From contig CAYXNY010000028.1 in NCBI GenBank assembly GCA_964467175.1, forward strand, positions 1 through 49,265: 49,265 nucleotides of DNA. Direction: 5' to 3'. The notes beneath the pieces were generated by a model. The model was not told the DNA's origin and did not search any database. It worked only from the letters and a program-made list of their open reading frames with translations. Origin of the DNA: JAWAFD01 sp964467175. GTDB taxonomy: Archaea; Micrarchaeota; Micrarchaeia; Anstonellales; J096. The number at the start of each line of letters is the position of its first letter. Position 1 is the stretch's first letter. Positions 25,836 through 33,826 of the stretch are shown in pieces. Made by a program: the position numbers and the translations under genes.

Positions 25836-26087
25836 CTATCTTTTCTTCTTTCCCTTCTTTTTTCTTTTTACTCCGCCTTTCTTCATCTTCGCCATGTACA
25901 CATAGCCGTCTTTTCCGATGTAGTACAGGTAGCCCTCTTTCTTATTGATTTTCTCTTTTCCAACTTTCTTTTTCTTTCCGCGCTTGTTCGACTTCATCGG
26001 TGCTGCCCAAACGCAGCCATCCCTTCCTATATAGTAGAGGTACCCCTTTTCCCTCTTTATTTTCTCTTTTCCGATTTTCATTCCCAT
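25836..26087 (-). CDS. Small lysine-rich protein made of two copies of one motif
   Basis: The 83-residue protein contains the same unit twice: GKEKIKREKGYLYYIGRDGC at about residues 6-25 and GKEKINKKEGYLYYIGKDGY at about 43-62, each followed by a V-W/Y-aromatic-Met segment and a Lys-rich tail. The pI is very high, which suggests nucleic-acid binding. The two copies differ at many codon positions, so the duplication is not recent. I do not know a named function for this motif. Confidence 0.72.
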   Translation of the reverse strand: MGMKIGKEKIKREKGYLYYIGRDGCVWAAPMKSNKRGKKKKVGKEKINKKEGYLYYIGKDGYVYMAKMKKGGVKRKKKGKKKR

Positions 26088-26153
26088 TCAAATCCCCCAG
26101 ACATTTTCGTCGTTTTCTCTTCGAAGCAAATGCTTTTAAAGGTTTGCACTTCG

Positions 26154-27311
26154 CTAAATTTTTGCCAGAAACTCGCTCTCATCCTCATCCAGCCTGTAAA
26201 AATCAGAAAATTCTTTTTTGTTTTTTTTCGCAATCTCTTTGAAAATTCCGGCCATTTCGGATGCACGCTTTGAGGAGAGATGCGCCTTTTTTCCGAGTTT
26301 CAGGAAAAGCGCCTTCCTCATTCTCCTTGCGCTCATTGTCTGGCCCATCTTTCTCAGGTATGTCGGGTACTGGTATTTTGTAAATTTCATGTAGGTTTTT
26401 TCTTTTGCGGACGCGACGCCATAGGACATAAGGGATGTAGAGTAGCGCAGAAAATCCCAGCACTGCCTGTTGATTATCCTTCCATCGAAAACATCCGCCC
26501 TGCTCAGCCAGTTGTACGCAACCGCGATGTCTTTTTTGTTCTCGTATTCTACGGGTATGTTCTGGTCTATCCAGAGTTTGAGGAGGTCATGGTCTATATC
26601 AGCCATCCAGACGGCCCTTGCAATGGTCGGGAAATCATTTGATTTGAATATCGCCTTCATCACTTCAAATATCTCCCTTTTCCTGTCCCTTTTTCCCTGC
26701 ATTTTTGTTTCCAAATCGTTGAGCGCGCTTCTCACATCCCCTTCAGAATTTTTCGCTATTTCGTTTATTTCCTTTTCGCTTAGTTCTATTTTTTCCTTTT
26801 TTGCAACCTCTTTCAGGAGTGAGGCTATTGCCCCTGGAGATATTCTCTTCATTTCCAGCGCATGCACCTCGGTCCTCAGGGGTGCAATCTTCCTGTCCCA
26901 GTAGTTTCCCGCGGTAAGCAGAACCGGGGCATTTACATTTTTCAGTATAGAAGCCAGCGCAGTTATCCCGCCCCGGTCTTCCTTTGTCGCCATCGCATCC
27001 GCATCATCTATGAAAATTATTTTTCCCTTCCCAAAAAGCTGGGAGGAGAGCATCGCGCCATTTACAATCCTTTCAATACTCGCTTTGTCCCTCATCTCGC
27101 TGGCGTTCAGCTCCACAAGCTGGAGTTCATACTCTTTCGCAAGCGCATGCGCAACCGAGGTTTTGCCCGTTCCCGCAGGCCCCCACAGGAGAATGGGCTT
27201 TTGCTTTTCGCCCTTCAGCCATTTGAGAAGCCATTTTACAAGAGTTTCTTTAACCTCTTCGTTTCCTAGAACATCGTGCATTTTCTTTGGCCTGTATTTT
27301 GAAACGAGCAT
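26154..27311 (-). CDS. rfcL: Replication factor C large subunit
   Basis: From the ATG at 27311 (MLVSKYRPKKMHDVLGNEEV) it is 385 residues. The AAA+ core has Walker A GPAGTGKTS, Walker B IIFIDDADAM, a sensor segment LLTAGNYWDRK and the collar region with GDVRSALNDLE. RFC-L loads the PCNA clamp on DNA together with the small subunit, which is not in this window. The second Walker B acidic residue is Asp instead of the usual Glu. The protein is shorter than the usual 450-500 residues and its C-terminus shows no obvious PCNA-binding box. Upstream in-frame codons derive from the tRNA-end copy and are not part of the protein. A TATA box lies about 25 bases before the start. Confidence 0.9.
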   Translation of the reverse strand: MLVSKYRPKKMHDVLGNEEVKETLVKWLLKWLKGEKQKPILLWGPAGTGKTSVAHALAKEYELQLVELNASEMRDKASIERIVNGAMLSSQLFGKGKIIFIDDADAMATKEDRGGITALASILKNVNAPVLLTAGNYWDRKIAPLRTEVHALEMKRISPGAIASLLKEVAKKEKIELSEKEINEIAKNSEGDVRSALNDLETKMQGKRDRKREIFEVMKAIFKSNDFPTIARAVWMADIDHDLLKLWIDQNIPVEYENKKDIAVAYNWLSRADVFDGRIINRQCWDFLRYSTSLMSYGVASAKEKTYMKFTKYQYPTYLRKMGQTMSARRMRKALFLKLGKKAHLSSKRASEMAGIFKEIAKKNKKEFSDFYRLDEDESEFLAKI

Positions 27312-27330
27312 GAGCAGAAATGCCTGGCAA

Positions 27331-27342
27331 AATTTATATATG
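27331..27342 (-). promoter_or_regulatory. TATA box of rfcL
   Basis: The minus strand reads CATATATAAATT, about 25 bases upstream of the ATG at 27311. The copy of the tRNA-Asp 3' end lies immediately upstream of this box. Confidence 0.5.
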
Positions 27343-27348
27343 TTTTTA

Positions 27349-27366
27349 AACGCCCTGGCCGGGATT
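27349..27366. repeat. Copy of the tRNA-Asp 3' end, att-like direct repeat (left)
   Basis: AACGCCCTGGCCGGGATT occurs here and again at 28032-28049, where it is the 3' end of tRNA-Asp plus two bases. The two copies are identical over 18 bases and have different neighbours. They bracket exactly the MNT and HEPN genes. Confidence 0.7.
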
Positions 27367-27390
27367 TCTAAGACCGCCAAAAACGAAAGG

Positions 27391-27400
27391 TTTAAATTAA
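27391..27400 (+). promoter_or_regulatory. TATA box of the MNT/HEPN pair
   Basis: TTTAAATTAA is 20-29 bases before the ATG at 27420, with no ribosome-binding site; the transcript is probably leaderless. Confidence 0.5.
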
Positions 27401-27419
27401 ATCCAGACGATAAGAAATC

Positions 27420-27698
27420 ATGAAAAGGCAGATTGTTGAAAGAATAAAAAAAATACTTAAAGACTACAATATTACAAAGGCAGTGCTATTTGGGAGTTTT
27501 GCAAGGGGCGAAGAAAAAAAAGGCAGCGATATAGACATAATAATTCAGCCGCCGAAGCAGTTTACTCTTTTTGATATGGTTGAAGTAAAAGAGAGATTAG
27601 AAAGGGCCCTCAACAAAAAGGTAGATATAATTACCTTCAATTCGATAAACAAGTTCATAAAACCGTATATAGAGAAGGACATGAAAGTGATCATATGA
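27420..27698 (+). CDS. mntA: MNT nucleotidyltransferase antitoxin
   Basis: The 92-residue protein is a minimal nucleotidyltransferase with LFGSFARGEEKKGSDIDI and a third strand with Asp (VDIITF) that completes the three-carboxylate site. In MntA/HepT pairs this enzyme AMPylates the toxin and blocks its RNase activity. The HEPN toxin gene follows 16 bases later. The pair lies between two copies of the tRNA-Asp 3' end. Confidence 0.88.
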   Translation: MKRQIVERIKKILKDYNITKAVLFGSFARGEEKKGSDIDIIIQPPKQFTLFDMVEVKERLERALNKKVDIITFNSINKFIKPYIEKDMKVII

Positions 27699-27714
27699 AA
27701 AGTGCGAGCCATTC

Positions 27715-28032
27715 TTGGAACATATTTTAGAATCGATTCGGGCCATAGAGCAGTATACAAAAGAAAAAACGATTGACGACTTCAGGAGGGATACGTGGCT
27801 GCAAGATGCGACAATGCGACGTTTAGAAATAATAGGCGAAGCAGTAAAAAACATTCCTGCGAATTTCAAGAAAAAATACAGAGCTGTTCCTTGGAAAAAG
27901 GCTGCGGGAATGAGAGATGTAATAATACACCAGTATTTTGATGTAGATCTCGAAATAGTTTGGGAAACTCTGAAAAAAGATATTCCAGAATTGAAAAAAG
28001 AAATTGAAAAGATAGTAAAAGAGGCAGAATGA
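27715..28032 (+). CDS. hepT: HEPN-domain toxin of the HepT (DUF86) family
   Basis: The 105-residue protein carries the HEPN ribonuclease motif R-x4-H-x-Y (RDVIIHQYF, about residues 67-75) in a helical fold typical of HepT. It is predicted to cut RNA unless modified by the MNT partner encoded upstream. No ATG precedes the helix EHILESIRAIEQYT; the in-frame TTG at 27715 is the only fitting start after a stop at 27688-27690. Its stop codon ends at the first base of the right-hand 18-base repeat. Confidence 0.85.
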   Translation: MEHILESIRAIEQYTKEKTIDDFRRDTWLQDATMRRLEIIGEAVKNIPANFKKKYRAVPWKKAAGMRDVIIHQYFDVDLEIVWETLKKDIPELKKEIEKIVKEAE

Positions 28033-28049
28033 ACGCCCTGGCCGGGATT
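28032..28049. repeat. Second copy of the 18-base repeat, within tRNA-Asp
   Basis: This copy is the original: it is the tRNA-Asp 3' acceptor strand and part of the T stem on the minus strand. The other copy is at 27349-27366. Confidence 0.7.
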
Positions 28050-28105
28050 CGAACCCGGGTCAACGGAGTGACAGTCCGTTATGCTAACCGTTACACCACC
28101 AGAGC
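28034..28105 (-). tRNA. tRNA-Asp (GTC)
   Basis: On the minus strand the sequence folds as a standard cloverleaf: acceptor GCTCTGG/CCAGGGC, D arm with GGTTAGC, anticodon stem ACGGA/TCCGT with loop CTGTCAC giving anticodon GTC, and T loop TTCGAAT. CCA is not encoded. Its 3' end is next to the HEPN gene and is duplicated at 27349. Confidence 0.95.
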
Positions 28106-28132
28106 AAAGCAGGGTTTTTTATTACAAGAAAA

Positions 28133-28549
28133 TTATAAAAGCCTTCTCTTTTGTGCGCGGCGCGCGTGCATATTTTTCTCAGCATAGTAGCGCTTTATCA
28201 GATAGGCGGACATTTTTATAAACGCGATCAGCGCCAAGGCAAACGCAAAGAATATCTCATACCTTGAAGCAAGGAGAAAGTAGAATAGAAGAAATATCCC
28301 GGGAAGGTAGAAAAACCTCGCTGCCTCCGAAACCATGTCCCCCTGAAGAATCCTTTCCATTTCTTTTTTGTGCTTGAGCGCAAGCACAAGTTCGATTGTT
28401 TGGAGAATCAAGAAAGCGAAGAATATCCCACCAATGAGAAATAAATTCTGCGGAGCAAAAACCAGAGCAAAAAAATAAAAAATGTCTGCAAGCCACACCG
28501 CACCTTTTGCAACATAGTATATTATTTCGCTAAAGCCCGAATGCCACAT
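28133..28549 (-). CDS. Small multi-pass membrane protein
   Basis: The 138-residue protein has about four hydrophobic segments (residues 8-30, 35-55, 72-95, 97-115) and a basic C-terminus (MHARRAQKRR). It begins inside the last codons of the enolase gene, overlapping by 20 bases, so it is probably translated from the same transcript. I do not recognise the family and there is no functional motif. Confidence 0.7.
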   Translation of the reverse strand: MWHSGFSEIIYYVAKGAVWLADIFYFFALVFAPQNLFLIGGIFFAFLILQTIELVLALKHKKEMERILQGDMVSEAARFFYLPGIFLLFYFLLASRYEIFFAFALALIAFIKMSAYLIKRYYAEKNMHARRAQKRRLL

Positions 28550-29768
28550 AATTATTACCCACCCTTTCTTCTATTCTCAGCAATTCATTATATTTTGCTA
28601 TCCTTTCCCCCCTCGCCGGCGCGCCTGTCTTTATCATTCCGTATTCTTTTCCCACAACGAAATGGGAGATGAAAGAGTCTTCAGTTTCTCCGCTCCTGTG
28701 GCTTACAACAATATTCATTTTATTTTTCTTAACCATTTCCGCAGCTTCTATTGCTTCCGTAACCGTTCCTATTTGATTTACCTTTAGCAGAAGGGCATTC
28801 ATCGCTACTTTTTCCATTGCGACCTTTATCCTCTTCGGATTTGTAACGACCAAATCATCCGCCACTATCTGCACCTTCTTTCCAATCCTTTTGTTCAACT
28901 CGGCGAAGCTCTCAAAATCTTCCTCCTGGAACGGGTCCTCTATGCTCTGTATCGGATAGGTTTTTACAAGTTCAGTATATACATCAAGAAGCTCTTCTGC
29001 ACCTATTGTTTTTCCATCAATTTTATATTTTCCGTTTTCGTAAAAACTCGTTGCCGCAGAATCTATGGCAAGAAAAACTTTTTTCGAATATCCGGTTTCT
29101 TCTATGGCCTTCACTAGAATCTCAAACGCCTCCTTGACTTCTTTCATATTCGGTGCGAACCCGCCCTCATCCCCAACGTTCTTTGCGCTCTTTCCGTATT
29201 TTTTTACCAGATCGTTTTTTAATTGCTGGTAGATCTCGCTCGCTGCCTGCATCGCTTCGCTGAATGAACTGACATTCGTCGGGAACAGCATGAACTCCTG
29301 AATGGCCAAGTCGTTTCCTGCATGCTCCCCGCCATTTATTACATTAAGCATGGGGACTGGAAGGAGTTTCCCTCCTAAATATTCGTAGGTTTGTTTGTTC
29401 TTTGAGCTAGCCGCTGCTTTAAGAACAGCCATGGAAGTTGCAACTATTGCGTTTGCGCCTAATTTTGATTTGTTTTCCGTTCCGTCCAGCTTAAGCATTT
29501 TTCTGTCTATCTCTTCCTGCTCGCCCGCATCCATCCCTTTCAACGCAGGGGCAATAATTTTGTTTACATTTTCGATCGCTTTTTTAACTCCTTTTCCATG
29601 CCAATCCTTTCCGCCGTCCCTTAATTCGATCGCCTCGTGCGTGCCTTTTGAAGCGCCGCTCGGTGCCGCCGCCCTTCCAAAACCGCTTTTTGTTTTCACA
29701 TCCACCTCTATTGTTGGGTTTCCTCTTGAATCCAAAATCATTCTTGCCTTTATGCTCTCTATTCTCAT
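28530..29768 (-). CDS. eno: Enolase
   Basis: The 412-residue protein converts 2-phosphoglycerate to phosphoenolpyruvate. All signatures are present: LDSRGNPTIEV at the N-terminus, GGEHAGNDLAIQEFM, metal ligands in AIDSAAT, SIEDPF and VADDL, the catalytic Lys in LLLKVNQIGT, and SHRSGETED. The length is normal. A box at 29796-29808 and a GGTG ribosome-binding site precede the ATG. Confidence 0.97.
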   Translation of the reverse strand: MRIESIKARMILDSRGNPTIEVDVKTKSGFGRAAAPSGASKGTHEAIELRDGGKDWHGKGVKKAIENVNKIIAPALKGMDAGEQEEIDRKMLKLDGTENKSKLGANAIVATSMAVLKAAASSKNKQTYEYLGGKLLPVPMLNVINGGEHAGNDLAIQEFMLFPTNVSSFSEAMQAASEIYQQLKNDLVKKYGKSAKNVGDEGGFAPNMKEVKEAFEILVKAIEETGYSKKVFLAIDSAATSFYENGKYKIDGKTIGAEELLDVYTELVKTYPIQSIEDPFQEEDFESFAELNKRIGKKVQIVADDLVVTNPKRIKVAMEKVAMNALLLKVNQIGTVTEAIEAAEMVKKNKMNIVVSHRSGETEDSFISHFVVGKEYGMIKTGAPARGERIAKYNELLRIEERVGNNYVAFGL

Positions 29769-29795
29769 AAGAACACCAAAAATAGTTTAGTTGAA

Positions 29796-29808
29796 AGTTT
29801 TAAAAATA
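29796..29808 (-). promoter_or_regulatory. Promoter of eno
   Basis: The minus strand reads CTATTTTTAAAAC, about 30 bases before the ATG at 29768, with GGTGTTC at 29771-29777 as ribosome-binding site. Confidence 0.45.
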
Positions 29809-29829
29809 GTATATCACGTTCTTAAGAAG

Positions 29830-32800
29830 CTAATGATTAGTTGGGGAATACTTGTACCTAAACTCCTTCTTCCCTCCCTTTAAGAAAAGAATTCCTTCCG
29901 CTATGAACTGGATGATGATTATGTTTGCCATAAAACAGATGCTCAGCAGCCAGATGTTCAATAAAGAAAGAATTAAAGGCCCGAATGAGTAAAGGAATGC
30001 ATTAAGTTGATTTGATACTGTTCTTTTTTTGTACATCGCAAAGTTCAGCCCGCCTAAAATGATACCTGTTGCCCACAGAACAAATATATCAGTTCCTCTA
30101 AGCTCCACGAGATTAAGCAGACATGGAAAATAGCAAACAGGTGGAGGTTCAACCATGTCTATAACGGCAGTTTTTACAAAATAATTATACTTGCTTCCGC
30201 TTATCTCCTTTGCTCCCGGCGTGTCAAATTTTATTTTAAACTGTGAATTCTCATCTGTTTGTATGGTTTTACCATCATAGAAGAGTTCCACAACGCCTAT
30301 CGGGTTATTTTTGCTGTCGATAACATTTCCCTCGACTTCTTCCCCAAGATACGCAGAGCCTGCTATGCGTATGAACGCAAGTTTTGTAATTTTTAGCTCG
30401 CTGGAAACTTTTTCTCCAAAGCCCTCTACATTTATTACTCCTGAGTATGGTATCTTTATCCTTCCTACTCCGTCCTCACCAGTGTAGGCAACCATTGTTT
30501 CGGTGTATATCTTTGCATTCTTCACAGGATTGTTCAGCAAATCAGTAGCAACAACCATCACATATTCCCCTTCAGTCATGTTTTTTCCTATGACCTCTAC
30601 ATTCAGCTTGTTTTTCGTGCATGTATGCTGAATGCATAGATAATTCGCCGCACAATCCTCATTTTTACAGCACTCATATGGGATGCATTCATGGTTCCTG
30701 ATTTCCCCGCAGATGCAAACGATGGGAACACAGCTCCCATTGATCAGTTCTTCATTTTCTTTGCAATCGGCAACAGTCTTCTCCTTTTCTTTTTCCTTCT
30801 TTTTTACGCATGTTCCATTCTGGCACGTCTGATTGGCTGGACAATCACTATCATCTATACACTCAGGCAACACAGTAAAATAGAAGTTCCTGTACGCATA
30901 CGCATCATTGCTCTTTGCTTCTGCTTTCAGAACAAATTTTCCCTCAACATTCCCTGTTATCGCTATTATTGCATTTTTTTTTACATCTTCTCCTATCGTT
31001 CCTAGATTAGCACTTCCACAGGAGAAAGAATCTGGGCATTCAACAGACAGGTTTGTGTTTATCTCGGCATAGTCCCCTGTGTTTTCAACAGTTATCTGAA
31101 TGTTTTTTGTTTCTCCTTTTTTTGCATTCTGGTCGTTTATTGGATGGATGTATATTTTATGCTCCTTTCTTCCGCCCCCTTCTTCGCCTGTAACCGTGTA
31201 GTAGATGGAACTGTTTGCTGAATGGGGTCCGCTTTCACAAAAAACCCTTCCATTAAATGAGCCTATAAAATTTGAGCGCAGAACAACAGTAAGGTTTGTT
31301 GAATTGCCTGCAGTTAGTAGCGGGATAGTTGAGGGGGTTATACTTTCTATGAATGTTGCTCCTGGTTCTGGATAGCAAAGAACATTCAATACATCTCCAA
31401 CGCCTATGTTTGAAAGATTGAGCTGGATCACTGTTGGCTCCCCTCTTTTACCATGCACAGAACCTACTGCGGGTATGAGGATTAGGTTATTGGTATAATT
31501 GTTCGTTAAAGGTAAATAATCTATATTGCTTCCTCCGTAGATATAATAATTCTCTGGGTTGTCTCCTATTCCGTCTCCTCCTATGTTGTGTGGATAGGAT
31601 GCTCCTGAGCCGTCATCTACTCCTGTATAGTTGGAGTAGAAGTTTCCGCCTATGCATTGGCCTCCTATTATGTTAGGAGTGGAGCAACTATAGGAGGTGT
31701 TCCAGAAATTGGAGCTGTCATCATAAACTACTCCTTGGCCTGCGGAAGCATTGAAGATATTATTGTAGATGGAATTAGTATTTGAAGAAGAAGTTAAATA
31801 GATTTGGTATCCTGGATTATTGTAAGCAAAATTGTTGGAGAGGGTGTTGGTGGAGCTGGAAGCGAGGTAGAAGCCGTAGAAAGTATTGTCGTAGGCGGAG
31901 TTGTTGGTGAATGTGTTGTTGGAGCTGAGAAAGAGATAGAAGCCGTTGTAAGAGTTGCTGTAGGCGGAGTTGTTGGTGAATGTGTTGTTGGAGCTGTAAT
32001 AAAGATAAACAGAATAATATGTATAGAAAACTTCACTATTCCTGAGGGTTATGTTCGTTGAGTTGTAAATGAGAGCACCGTGGGAGTTATTATGCATTGT
32101 AAGATTTTCAGCAAGGATGCTCCTTGAGTTTATGGCTCCAAAAAATCCTGCGTTCATAGGAACCGGTTGTGTGTTGCAGTATAAAACATCTCCAGTGCAG
32201 TTGTTTACATAGTAATAGATGTATTTTGGCGAAGTATCTATAGCTGAGTCGTAAACAATATTATTGGTAGTTATGTTTTGTATGAAATGACTCCAACTCG
32301 AGCCATAGATGTAAAAATTATGTATATTGTCGCTCATGTTATTTTGTATTAAGATGTTGTTGGAGCTGAGATAGAGCACTAAGCCGGAGTAAGTATTGTT
32401 GTAAGCGGAGTTGTTGGTTAGGGTGTTGTTGGAGCTGAGAAAGAGATAGAACCCCTGCTGATTGCTATAGGCTGTATTGTTGGTGAAGGTGTTGTTTGAG
32501 CTGGAGTGGAGATAGACGCCGTTGTAAGAGTTTTCGTATACGAAGTTGTTGGTGAAGTTGTTGTTGTTGGAGTTGGAAGCGAGGTAGAAACCATACCGAG
32601 AATTGCTGTAAGCGGAGTTGTTGGTGAATGTGTTGTTGGAGCTGGAGGAGAGGTAGAAACCATAGTAGGAGTTGTTGTAGGCGATATTATTAGCAAGAGT
32701 ATTATTAATGGCCTCTGCATATTCAACTCTAAAACCTTCTTGATTTTGGAAGGCTGTGTTCGAGATGGCTGTGTTGTTTGCTGAACGAGCTAAACGAATT

Positions 32801-33765
32801 CCTACATATTGGTTATAACTTGCAGTATTATTGTATATGTAGGAATCATCCCCCCATGTAAAGAAGATGCCCCACTCGTAGTTGTTTGAGAAATTTGAAT
32901 GGGAGATGTTAAATCTTTTTGAATTGTCTAGTTTAATTCCATCATTCACATTCCAGTTCCCTGTTGATGGGTCTGTTCCGTTCTGGTCATTGTACCAATA
33001 ATTTGTATCATAAGAGTAGAAATAGAGAGAATCGTAGTTGTCTCCAGAGTTTCTGAAAATGTTGTAGGTAATATTGTTTAGTCTTGAATTGTAAGTGAAT
33101 ATTCCTGCTTCAGAGCCATTGTGATTGCTTAAACAACCACTACCTGAACATGTTCCATTTCCTTTTATGTAGTTATAGGAGATTGTCGTGTAATTAGAAG
33201 AGCAGAGAATTATTCCTCCTTCAAATTTATAAAAGTTAGCTGAGCTCCAGTAGCAGAATTGGAAGTAATTTCCTCCTGGGTCTTCTGCCGTCCAGAAAGT
33301 ATCGTTTATAGTATTGCTCAATATTGTTGAGTTTTCTGTAGAGTCAAAGAAAATTCCTGCTTTTCCGTTTGCTATTAAGGAATTGTTTGTAATATTGTAT
33401 TGGTTTGAGAGGTTTGCGTAGATTCCAAATGTGTAGTTGGTTATGTAGCAGTTCTTTATTGTTACATTATTTCTTGCATCATAATTTCCTATTCCTATTG
33501 TGAGGCCGGTGTATACATAATCCCCCGTAATACTATAACCATTACAATCTATAGTGACATTAGAAGTATTTATAGTAATGCAAATTCCATCGGATTTGTT
33601 CCCGATTAGGTCTGCAGTGAGCAAGTAATCATCTGGCGTATTTATGTAGGTACAACTTGAAATATCAGCAGCGCCCGCTAAATTTAGGAGCAAAAGTAGT
33701 AGTCCAAAAAATAGTACCCCCACTGCTCTGCCGCTATGGATTAACGCTGTCATTCTGTCGCCCAT
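29830..33765 (-). CDS. Large beta-helix (NosD/PbH1) surface protein with 23-residue repeats and membrane anchor
   Basis: From the ATG at 33765 (MGDRMTALIHSG) a signal peptide leads into about 700 residues of parallel beta-helix. A tandem series of a 23-residue unit (consensus NNTFTNNSAYSNSYNGFYLF followed by LSS) stands out. Then come a CARDB-like part, a Cys-rich stretch with two EB/dickkopf-like clusters (DCPANQTCQNGTC and DCAANYLCIQHTC), an Ig-like section and at least three membrane helices near the C-terminus. It is probably an anchored adhesin or sugar-binding surface protein. It shares its promoter region with pyrC. The paralogue at 1-1139 has the same repeat style. Confidence 0.82.
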   Translation of the reverse strand: MGDRMTALIHSGRAVGVLFFGLLLLLLNLAGAADISSCTYINTPDDYLLTADLIGNKSDGICITINTSNVTIDCNGYSITGDYVYTGLTIGIGNYDARNNVTIKNCYITNYTFGIYANLSNQYNITNNSLIANGKAGIFFDSTENSTILSNTINDTFWTAEDPGGNYFQFCYWSSANFYKFEGGIILCSSNYTTISYNYIKGNGTCSGSGCLSNHNGSEAGIFTYNSRLNNITYNIFRNSGDNYDSLYFYSYDTNYWYNDQNGTDPSTGNWNVNDGIKLDNSKRFNISHSNFSNNYEWGIFFTWGDDSYIYNNTASYNQYVGIRLARSANNTAISNTAFQNQEGFRVEYAEAINNTLANNIAYNNSYYGFYLSSSSNNTFTNNSAYSNSRYGFYLASNSNNNNFTNNFVYENSYNGVYLHSSSNNTFTNNTAYSNQQGFYLFLSSNNTLTNNSAYNNTYSGLVLYLSSNNILIQNNMSDNIHNFYIYGSSWSHFIQNITTNNIVYDSAIDTSPKYIYYYVNNCTGDVLYCNTQPVPMNAGFFGAINSRSILAENLTMHNNSHGALIYNSTNITLRNSEVFYTYYSVYLYYSSNNTFTNNSAYSNSYNGFYLFLSSNNTFTNNSAYDNTFYGFYLASSSTNTLSNNFAYNNPGYQIYLTSSSNTNSIYNNIFNASAGQGVVYDDSSNFWNTSYSCSTPNIIGGQCIGGNFYSNYTGVDDGSGASYPHNIGGDGIGDNPENYYIYGGSNIDYLPLTNNYTNNLILIPAVGSVHGKRGEPTVIQLNLSNIGVGDVLNVLCYPEPGATFIESITPSTIPLLTAGNSTNLTVVLRSNFIGSFNGRVFCESGPHSANSSIYYTVTGEEGGGRKEHKIYIHPINDQNAKKGETKNIQITVENTGDYAEINTNLSVECPDSFSCGSANLGTIGEDVKKNAIIAITGNVEGKFVLKAEAKSNDAYAYRNFYFTVLPECIDDSDCPANQTCQNGTCVKKKEKEKEKTVADCKENEELINGSCVPIVCICGEIRNHECIPYECCKNEDCAANYLCIQHTCTKNKLNVEVIGKNMTEGEYVMVVATDLLNNPVKNAKIYTETMVAYTGEDGVGRIKIPYSGVINVEGFGEKVSSELKITKLAFIRIAGSAYLGEEVEGNVIDSKNNPIGVVELFYDGKTIQTDENSQFKIKFDTPGAKEISGSKYNYFVKTAVIDMVEPPPVCYFPCLLNLVELRGTDIFVLWATGIILGGLNFAMYKKRTVSNQLNAFLYSFGPLILSLLNIWLLSICFMANIIIIQFIAEGILFLKGGKKEFRYKYSPTNH
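31790..32680. repeat. Tandem 69-base repeats coding for 23-residue beta-helix units
   Basis: The minus strand of the large beta-helix gene carries repeated units of 69 bases, in two blocks separated by a non-repeat stretch around 32040-32340. Unit boundaries follow NNTFTNNSAY; units differ at several positions, so the array is not newly duplicated. Confidence 0.7.
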
Positions 33766-33779
33766 CTGATATACCAACG

Positions 33780-33791
33780 AATATTTAAAAA
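33780..33791. promoter_or_regulatory. Divergent TATA box between the beta-helix gene and pyrC
   Basis: ATATTTAAAAAC lies about 20-25 bases from the minus-strand ATG at 33765 and 40 bases from the pyrC ATG at 33827. Confidence 0.45.
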
Positions 33792-33826
33792 CCTTTTTGA
33801 GGATGTCAAAACGAAGGTTGAATAGC

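Larger units (their letters stand above)
27367..28031 (+). mobile_element. Candidate HEPN/MNT cassette inserted at tRNA-Asp
   Basis: The 665 bases between the two 18-base repeats contain only the MNT promoter and the MNT and HEPN genes; the HEPN stop codon touches the right repeat. No integrase is present, so mobilisation would need help from elsewhere, or the repeat arose by recombination. The insertion separates tRNA-Asp from the rfcL promoter. Confidence 0.5.

Noticed and set aside
27312..27380. Longer N-terminus of the RFC large subunit
   Set aside because: The added residues are encoded by the tRNA-end repeat and the promoter box; homologous proteins start at SKYRPK.
31790..32680. CRISPR-like array
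   Set aside because: The 69-base periodicity is in frame and codes for beta-helix units; there are no spacers of unrelated sequence.
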